In this document: positions 13,991 through 18,314 of the stretch, piece after piece
Position numbering within the stretch: position 1 is the stretch's first letter
How the letters are laid out: every line of letters begins with the position of its first letter
DNA from: Clostridiaceae bacterium UBA5444
Lineage (GTDB): Bacteria > Bacillota > Clostridia > Clostridiales > Oxobacteraceae
Reading direction: 5' to 3'
NCBI GenBank assembly: GCA_002426575.1
Contig: DIRE01000015.1
Location: forward strand, 1-18,314
DNA length: 18,314 nt
Program-made: the position numbers and the translations under genes
The notes under the pieces: model-generated
What the model was told of the DNA's origin: nothing
Database searches by the model: none
What the model saw: the letters and a program-made list of their open reading frames with translations, nothing else

Positions 13991-15812
13991 TCTGCTCACC
14001 CCCTGATTGCTTATAGTAATGGCTTTGGATTTCAAACATTTTAGCATATTCGCCGCCTTTTCTTAAAAGTTCATCATGGGTTCCAATTTCAAGAGCCTTT
14101 CCATTACCTAATAACACAATCTTGTCGCAAAAGCGCGTGCTTGCCAAACGATGTGAAATATATATAGCTGTTTTATTTTTCGAGAGTTCATGAAAATTAC
14201 GGTAAGTTTCACTTTCAGCAATTGGATCAAGTGCAGCAGTAGGCTCATCTAAAATCAATATGGGTGCGTTTTTGTATAATGCTCTTGCCATAAGTAATTT
14301 TTGTTGCTGCCCTCCGGAAAGCACAATTCCATCTAGCACTTGCTTTGTCATTGGTGTATGAATGTTGTCTGGATACTCGTTGATTTTGTCATATAGTCCA
14401 ACCTTTTTCAAACATTCGCTTGCAAGTGACATATCAGTTTCCTTTTCTACCTTCAGAGAAACATTCTCTGCTACTGTAAATGGAGGTATGTACACATCCT
14501 GAAATACAGCAGAAAAAAGCTTATATAAATCCCTCTTGCGGATATTATTTATATTTATGCCGTCGATTAATATTTCCCCACTGTCAGGCTTGTAAAAACC
14601 ACACAGCAGTTTAATAATTGTTGTTTTTCCAACACCGTTTATACCTACAAGGGCTATTTTTTCACCTCTTTTTATTGAAAGACTAAAATCCTTTAATACA
14701 GGTTCAGCGTTTTTATCATATGAAAAGTAAACATGGCTAAATTCTATGGACATGTTGTTACTAGAAGGGATATCTACCGGGTTATCTGGTTCAGGCGCAT
14801 CTGTATTATCAAGAAATGCACGCAAATCATTCATTTGCAGATTAGCTTCATTAAGCTCGTTAATGTTTCCTATAATACTGCTAACAAACCCAGAAAACCC
14901 TGTTATTGCTCCAAAATACAGCACAAAATCGCCAATGGAAATATTGCCGCTTATAACCGACCAGATCAAGTATGCATATGCAATTCCGTCGCGCAGAAAC
15001 AATGTAAATGCGTTTACAACACCAGACATAAAATATCGGTTTTTAATCTTTCGGTTTAATGCAGTATAACCTTCAAGTAGTATATCGCGCAACTGAATAA
15101 GCCAACGACTCATACCATACAAACGAATATCCTTACCATACTTTACATCATTAGCAGTTTGCTCTACATAATCAAGCTTTTTAGTAAACCTTGCCTCTTC
15201 ATCTTTATGATTGTACTCATATTTTTGAGCATTTTTGACTGAAAAATAATTTACAGCAGACAATAAAATCAATAATAATATAATGAAAATATTTAGAGTT
15301 GATATTATGCCGGAATAAATTACGAAACACACCACATCAACAAAGATATTAATCATTGTCACTGTCATTTTTGAAGTACCAGACCAGTCACCTGCACGTA
15401 ATGTGCTCATAGCTCTTTCATATTTTGTTTGTCCCTCTCCACTTTCAACATAAATGTAATCACAGCTTAATGACTGCAAAAATAACTTCTTTTGATAGTA
15501 AGTTCGCATATCGTTGTACATCATATATTTTCCGTTTGCTGACATACTTGATAAGGCCATTGATGCAGCCATCAATAACCCAAAGACACCTAAGGTATAA
15601 ATAATTTTCACCGTATCCGCCGATGCAGTTACCAAGTCAACAGTAATTTTAGGCAAATAAATTCCAAACAGTGGTGACGCAACAGACAGCACTGCTTGTA
15701 GCAGTATAAAAACTATTAATAGCGGGTGTGCTCTCGACATATCTTTTAATAAAAATATAATGTTATTTATAACACTATATTTAGGTTTTCCATTTTTCTC
15801 TTTCAACCCCAT
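13977..15812 (-). CDS. Type I ABC exporter half-transporter (first of pair)
   Basis: The 611-residue protein has a membrane domain (about 30-320) and a nucleotide-binding domain with Walker A GINGVGKTT (390-398), signature VLSGGQQQ (497-504), Walker B ILILDEPTAALDP (518-530) and H-loop YISHR (551-555). ATG at 15812 is preferred because AGGAAAGAGGG precedes it. A 26-residue in-frame extension starting at 15890 includes a hydrophobic CILALWYAA stretch but has no ribosome binding site. It lies 133 nt after the CPBP protease gene and overlaps the second exporter gene. Together the two halves most likely form a heterodimer. Confidence 0.92.
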   Translation of the reverse strand: MGLKEKNGKPKYSVINNIIFLLKDMSRAHPLLIVFILLQAVLSVASPLFGIYLPKITVDLVTASADTVKIIYTLGVFGLLMAASMALSSMSANGKYMMYNDMRTYYQKKLFLQSLSCDYIYVESGEGQTKYERAMSTLRAGDWSGTSKMTVTMINIFVDVVCFVIYSGIISTLNIFIILLLILLSAVNYFSVKNAQKYEYNHKDEEARFTKKLDYVEQTANDVKYGKDIRLYGMSRWLIQLRDILLEGYTALNRKIKNRYFMSGVVNAFTLFLRDGIAYAYLIWSVISGNISIGDFVLYFGAITGFSGFVSSIIGNINELNEANLQMNDLRAFLDNTDAPEPDNPVDIPSSNNMSIEFSHVYFSYDKNAEPVLKDFSLSIKRGEKIALVGINGVGKTTIIKLLCGFYKPDSGEILIDGININNIRKRDLYKLFSAVFQDVYIPPFTVAENVSLKVEKETDMSLASECLKKVGLYDKINEYPDNIHTPMTKQVLDGIVLSGGQQQKLLMARALYKNAPILILDEPTAALDPIAESETYRNFHELSKNKTAIYISHRLASTRFCDKIVLLGNGKALEIGTHDELLRKGGEYAKMFEIQSHYYKQSGGEQIESA

Positions 15813-15941
15813 CGCCCTCTTTCCTGCAGCATACCATAAAGCCAATATACAAACAAAGTGCTTGTACATTTTCATCATCAACAATTGCAATATTTAATGC
15901 GGAAAATTACACCTCAATTTCAGGCTTCTTGCCATGTAAGT

Positions 15942-15961
15942 AAAATTACTCCTGAAGTAAT
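15942..15961 (-). terminator. Weak hairpin at the CPBP stop codon
   Basis: ATTACT and AGTAAT (15956-15961 and 15945-15950) enclose a 5-nt loop and run into TTTT on the minus strand; the stop codon of the protease gene is in the 3' arm. The stem is short, so partial termination before the exporter genes is the most that can be claimed. Confidence 0.35.
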
Positions 15962-16791
15962 CCGCATATATGTACTTTTGTATATGCATCCTTCCCTACT
16001 CTAATATATCTTAGAGATAGTCCAACTGCAAGGAATAACGCTGTTGCCACAATACCCGTAATGGGATTCCACCAAATATCGCCGCTATTTGTAAATACTA
16101 TAAACCCGCCTGTTGTTAAAAGAGTGGGAACAGCATCTTCAATTGCATGCATAAGTACACATGGCCATACGGATTTAGTAAGCCTATATATTTCAACAAA
16201 CATTACAGTCCAACATATCATTAGTACGCTTCCTATTAAAATATAATTAACTCTTGATATGGATTCAAAATAACTATTAGGCAAAAATACAAGGTAATAT
16301 GCTGAATGCCACAGAGCCCACACAAGACCAGAAATTATATAAATTAGCCAATCGTTAATTCCTAATTCCATGAGCTTAGGTGTCAGGTAACCACGCCATG
16401 CAAATTCTTCGAATATGTTTTTAATCAACCCGCTAGCAGCAGAGGTTACCATTAACGGTAATAATATACTCATATTAAAGTCTAATGTATTAATTCCTCC
16501 AGAAAACATTGCAAGGCAAAATGTTATTGCTGTTACTGCTGGATAAATAATAAGCGATAATAAATACCATTTTATATTGCCTTTAAAGTTAGGTTTAATT
16601 CCCGCACCTTTCCAATCACGACTTGTTAATCTTAATATTATCCCAGTCAAGACAGGTAATATCAGCCATAAACCCATACCCAAAGTGTTGCCCTCCGGCT
16701 GATTTGTAAGAAGCATATCCACTAATACACCAAGCCAACCGCTTGCTAAAGTTATAATTATAAAAATAATTAAGTTTCTTTTAGTTTTCAT
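15946..16791 (-). CDS. CPBP (CAAX-like) intramembrane metalloprotease
   Basis: The 281-residue, multi-helix membrane protein carries the CPBP motifs: Glu128-Glu129 and Arg133 in EEFAWRGYL, His162 in VWALWHSAYY, and His215 in MHAIEDA. Prokaryotic members are linked to bacteriocin immunity, peptide processing or membrane protein cleavage, but most are uncharacterised. ATG at 16791 follows GAGAAGGAGAAATAAC, and the start is one base past the stop of a nine-codon leader ORF. The ABC exporter pair follows in the same direction, which suggests joint action on an exported or toxic peptide. No precursor gene was found nearby. Confidence 0.9.
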   Translation of the reverse strand: MKTKRNLIIFIIITLASGWLGVLVDMLLTNQPEGNTLGMGLWLILPVLTGIILRLTSRDWKGAGIKPNFKGNIKWYLLSLIIYPAVTAITFCLAMFSGGINTLDFNMSILLPLMVTSAASGLIKNIFEEFAWRGYLTPKLMELGINDWLIYIISGLVWALWHSAYYLVFLPNSYFESISRVNYILIGSVLMICWTVMFVEIYRLTKSVWPCVLMHAIEDAVPTLLTTGGFIVFTNSGDIWWNPITGIVATALFLAVGLSLRYIRVGKDAYTKVHICGLLQE

Positions 16792-16792
16792 G

Positions 16793-16822
16793 TTATTTCT
16801 CCTTCTCAAATTTAGGTGGCAT
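16793..16822 (-). CDS. Nine-codon leader ORF upstream of CPBP gene
   Basis: ATG at 16822 has a better ribosome binding site (AAAGGAG, 9 nt upstream) than many genes here and encodes MPPKFEKEK, stopping at 16793-16795. Its last codons contain the AGAAGGAG ribosome binding site of the CPBP gene, and its stop is one base before the CPBP ATG. That layout implies translational coupling or control. It is too short to be judged by composition; it could be a chance frame. Confidence 0.45.
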   Translation of the reverse strand: MPPKFEKEK

Positions 16823-16844
16823 CTGTAAATACTCCTTTTATATA

Positions 16845-16874
16845 ATTATATTACAAATAAGTGTGTTCTTTACA
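16845..16874 (-). promoter_or_regulatory. Likely promoter of the CPBP-exporter operon
   Basis: On the minus strand a perfect TATAAT (16845-16850) lies 18 bp after TGTAAA (16869-16874). The leader ORF starts about 22 nt past the -10 element, so transcription would begin just before its ribosome binding site. Confidence 0.5.
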
Positions 16875-16913
16875 TTATTAGTATTAATTATATAGCCGAA
16901 GTAAATAAAATAC

Positions 16914-17016
16914 AAGGAGGATATTTATACGGCAACAAATCAAAACGCCTAAAAATCTATTCTTCTTTTATTCAATTGAATATTGCAGTAAAATTACAAA
17001 GTTGTCTCATACTTAG
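16914..17016 (+). pseudogene. Orphan Shine-Dalgarno with start-less ORF
   Basis: A perfect AAGGAGG (16914-16920) is followed after 6 nt by ATA (16927), which opens a 29-codon frame reading IRQQIKTPKNLFFFYSIEY and ending SHT at TAG 17014-17016. Changing the ATA to ATG would give a normal start. No promoter was seen directly upstream. Either a small gene has lost its start or this is the relic of a longer gene. Confidence 0.3.
16969..16982. promoter_or_regulatory. 14-bp palindrome upstream of the plus-strand ABC promoter
   Basis: TATTCAATTGAATA is perfectly symmetric and lies about 40-50 bp upstream of the -10 element at 17021, a usual place for an activator site. The AT-rich background lowers its significance. 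Confidence 0.3.
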
Positions 17017-17017
17017 A

Positions 17018-17026
17018 TGCTATAAT
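17018..17026 (+). promoter_or_regulatory. Extended -10 promoter of the plus-strand ABC genes
   Basis: TGCTATAAT is a perfect extended -10 element. No good -35 is found at 17 bp (AAAGTT), which is typical of promoters that need an activator. The ATPase gene starts 48 nt downstream. Confidence 0.6.
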
Positions 17027-17073
17027 AGGAATGTATTATGGTAAAACTAGAATAAGGAGAGGGTGGTTGGAAT

Positions 17074-17775
17074 TTGTCTATAATACTTAAAAACGTAAAT
17101 AAAATATATAAAACAGGGGACATAGAAACATATGCACTAAAAAATATATCACTAGAAATAAAACAGGGGGAGTTCTTAGTTATACTAGGGCCTAGCGGAA
17201 GTGGCAAAAGCACCCTTTTAAATGTAATAAGTGGGCTTGATAGTCCTACATCAGGAGAAATTAGCTATAATGATGAGATAATAAGCAATTATGACTCGAA
17301 GAAATTAACTAAGTTTAGAAGAGATAATTTAGGATTTACATTTCAACAATATAATCTGCTTCAGAATTTAACTGTAAGAGAAAATATTGAGATAGGTGCA
17401 GCCATAGGAAAAAATCCATTTAACATAGATGAGATAATACAAAAGGTAGATATAGAATCTGAAAAAGATAAGTATCCATATCAATTATCTGGGGGGCAGC
17501 AGCAGAGAGTATCTATTGCAAGAAGTATTGCTAAAAATCCTAACATATTGTTTTGTGATGAACCAACTGGGGCATTAGATGAAGCAACTGGCAAACAAGT
17601 ATTAGATGTGCTCCAAAAAATGAATAAGGAATTTAAAACCACCACAGTGGTTATAACCCACAACCCTAATATTGCTCTTATGGCAGATAGAGTAATGAAA
17701 ATGAACTCCGGCAGAATAGAAGAAATAGTAAGAAATGAATCTAAGAAAAATGCATTTGAGATAAATTGGGGTTAG
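17074..17775 (+). CDS. MacB/BceA-type ABC transporter ATPase
   Basis: The 233-residue protein has Walker A GPSGSGKST (39-47), Q-loop FTFQQYN (88-94), signature LSGGQQQR (138-145), Walker B ILFCDEPTGALD (158-169) and H-loop ITHN. DEPTGALD and the length place it in the LolD/MacB/BceA group that works with FtsX-like permeases in antimicrobial-peptide resistance, lipoprotein or peptide export. The start is TTG at 17074, after AAGGAGAGGG. It is followed after 4 nt by the permease gene and is divergent from the CPBP operon. A BceRS-like two-component system, if it exists, is not directly adjacent on this side. Confidence 0.92.
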   Translation: MSIILKNVNKIYKTGDIETYALKNISLEIKQGEFLVILGPSGSGKSTLLNVISGLDSPTSGEISYNDEIISNYDSKKLTKFRRDNLGFTFQQYNLLQNLTVRENIEIGAAIGKNPFNIDEIIQKVDIESEKDKYPYQLSGGQQQRVSIARSIAKNPNILFCDEPTGALDEATGKQVLDVLQKMNKEFKTTTVVITHNPNIALMADRVMKMNSGRIEEIVRNESKKNAFEINWG

Positions 17776-17779
17776 CCAT

Positions 17780-18314
17780 ATGTTACTAAAAGGTACATTA
17801 AAAACATTTAAAAATAAAATAGCCCAGCTGTCTGCCATTGGGATTATAATTTTTCTAAGTTCTTTTATATTTACAACGATGTTTTATGCTATAAGTTCTT
17901 TAGAAGGGCCTGCAGAGAAGTTTTTTATTGATAAGCATCAAGAAGATTTTTCTATAGATATGATAAATGGCCTAACACAAAAGGAACTTGAATATGCCAT
18001 TTCAAATTATCATATAACACCGGGGATATATACTTTAACTAATATTAAAAAAGAGAATAAAGATTTATTTTATGCAATTTTGCATAATAGAGAAAAATTA
18101 TTTGAAGAAAAGTATAAGGGCTACAACCTTGAGTTAAGGGAGTACAAGGATATAAGTGTAAATAATAGTAATCACAAAATAAAGATTATAAAAGAATCTA
18201 AAAATATAAACATACCTATGATTGAGAAGGGAAAAAAGCCTTCATTAAATAATGAAATAGCAATAACAAAAATATATGCAAAAAAGAACAATATAAAACT
18301 AAATGATGAATTAA
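17780..18314 (+). CDS. FtsX/MacB-like ABC permease, N-terminal part
   Basis: From ATG at 17780 the frame is open to the right edge (178 codons seen). It begins with a short cytoplasmic segment MLLKGTLKTFKNK, a membrane helix (about 14-36, AQLSAIGIIIFLSSFIFTT) and then a long polar domain rich in Lys, Asn and Glu, as in permeases with a large outside domain after helix 1. It follows the ATPase by 4 nt, its obvious partner. The C-terminal membrane helices lie outside the window. Confidence 0.8.
   Translation, partial: MLLKGTLKTFKNKIAQLSAIGIIIFLSSFIFTTMFYAISSLEGPAEKFFIDKHQEDFSIDMINGLTQKELEYAISNYHITPGIYTLTNIKKENKDLFYAILHNREKLFEEKYKGYNLELREYKDISVNNSNHKIKIIKESKNINIPMIEKGKKPSLNNEIAITKIYAKKNNIKLNDEL

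Noticed and set aside
15813..15890. Separate small peptide or N-terminal extension before the first exporter
   Set aside because: It is in frame with the exporter but has no ribosome binding site at its own starts; the site at 15812 is better supported.
17013..17213. Minus-strand 66-codon ORF over the plus-strand ATPase start
   Set aside because: Shadow of the ATPase gene; it covers the promoter and the Walker A coding region.
1..18314. tRNA, rRNA, transposase or integrase genes, attachment sites
   Set aside because: No cloverleaf or rRNA-like sequence, recombinase motif or terminal inverted repeats with target duplications were seen on either strand.

Overview
The window looks like chromosomal DNA of a low-GC, Gram-positive anaerobe, most likely a clostridial Firmicute. 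The support is strong AGGAGG-type ribosome binding sites, frequent TTG starts, AT-rich spacers, intrinsic hairpin terminators, a lactose/cellobiose-family PTS with a PRD regulator, and a protein related to the B subunit of clostridial glycine/betaine reductases. Almost everything is on the minus strand; only the last two genes are on the plus strand.

Region 1 (1-770) holds the N-terminal part of a radical SAM protein that runs off the left edge. It has a good promoter and a 9-bp tandem repeat in its leader. Region 2 (830-7204) is a compact PTS operon transcribed EIIA, EIIB, EIIC, GrdB-related protein, MupG/DUF871-family phosphoglycosidase, divergent HPr. It lies downstream of its likely regulator, a five-domain HTH-PRD-PRD-EIIB-EIIA protein. 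The expected scheme is that EIIABC imports and phosphorylates a disaccharide, MupG hydrolyses the 6-phospho product, and the regulator acts at a perfect 16-bp palindrome just upstream of the EIIA promoter. The HPr has His15 but Ala at 17 and Asp at 46, which suggests a specialised carrier. The role of the GrdB-related protein is unknown.

Region 3 (7258-8127) contains only decayed coding fragments: an in-frame TGA, a frameshift in an A7 run, and stops. Region 4 (8135-12012) is a two-component system (OmpR-type regulator and HAMP histidine kinase) followed by an ABC-2 exporter. A strong intrinsic terminator lies between kinase and transporter. This block is visibly richer in GC than its flanks and was probably acquired horizontally.

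Region 5 (12179-16822) runs in transcription order: a nine-codon leader ORF, a CPBP (CAAX-like) membrane protease, and two half-size type I ABC exporters with overlapping genes, probably a heterodimer. Region 6 (16914-18314, plus strand) has an orphan Shine-Dalgarno sequence in front of a reading frame with no start codon, then an extended -10 promoter, a MacB/BceA-type ATPase, and the N-terminal part of its FtsX-like permease, cut by the right edge. Regions 4-6 together form a dense envelope-stress or peptide-export neighbourhood. No precursor peptide gene was found.
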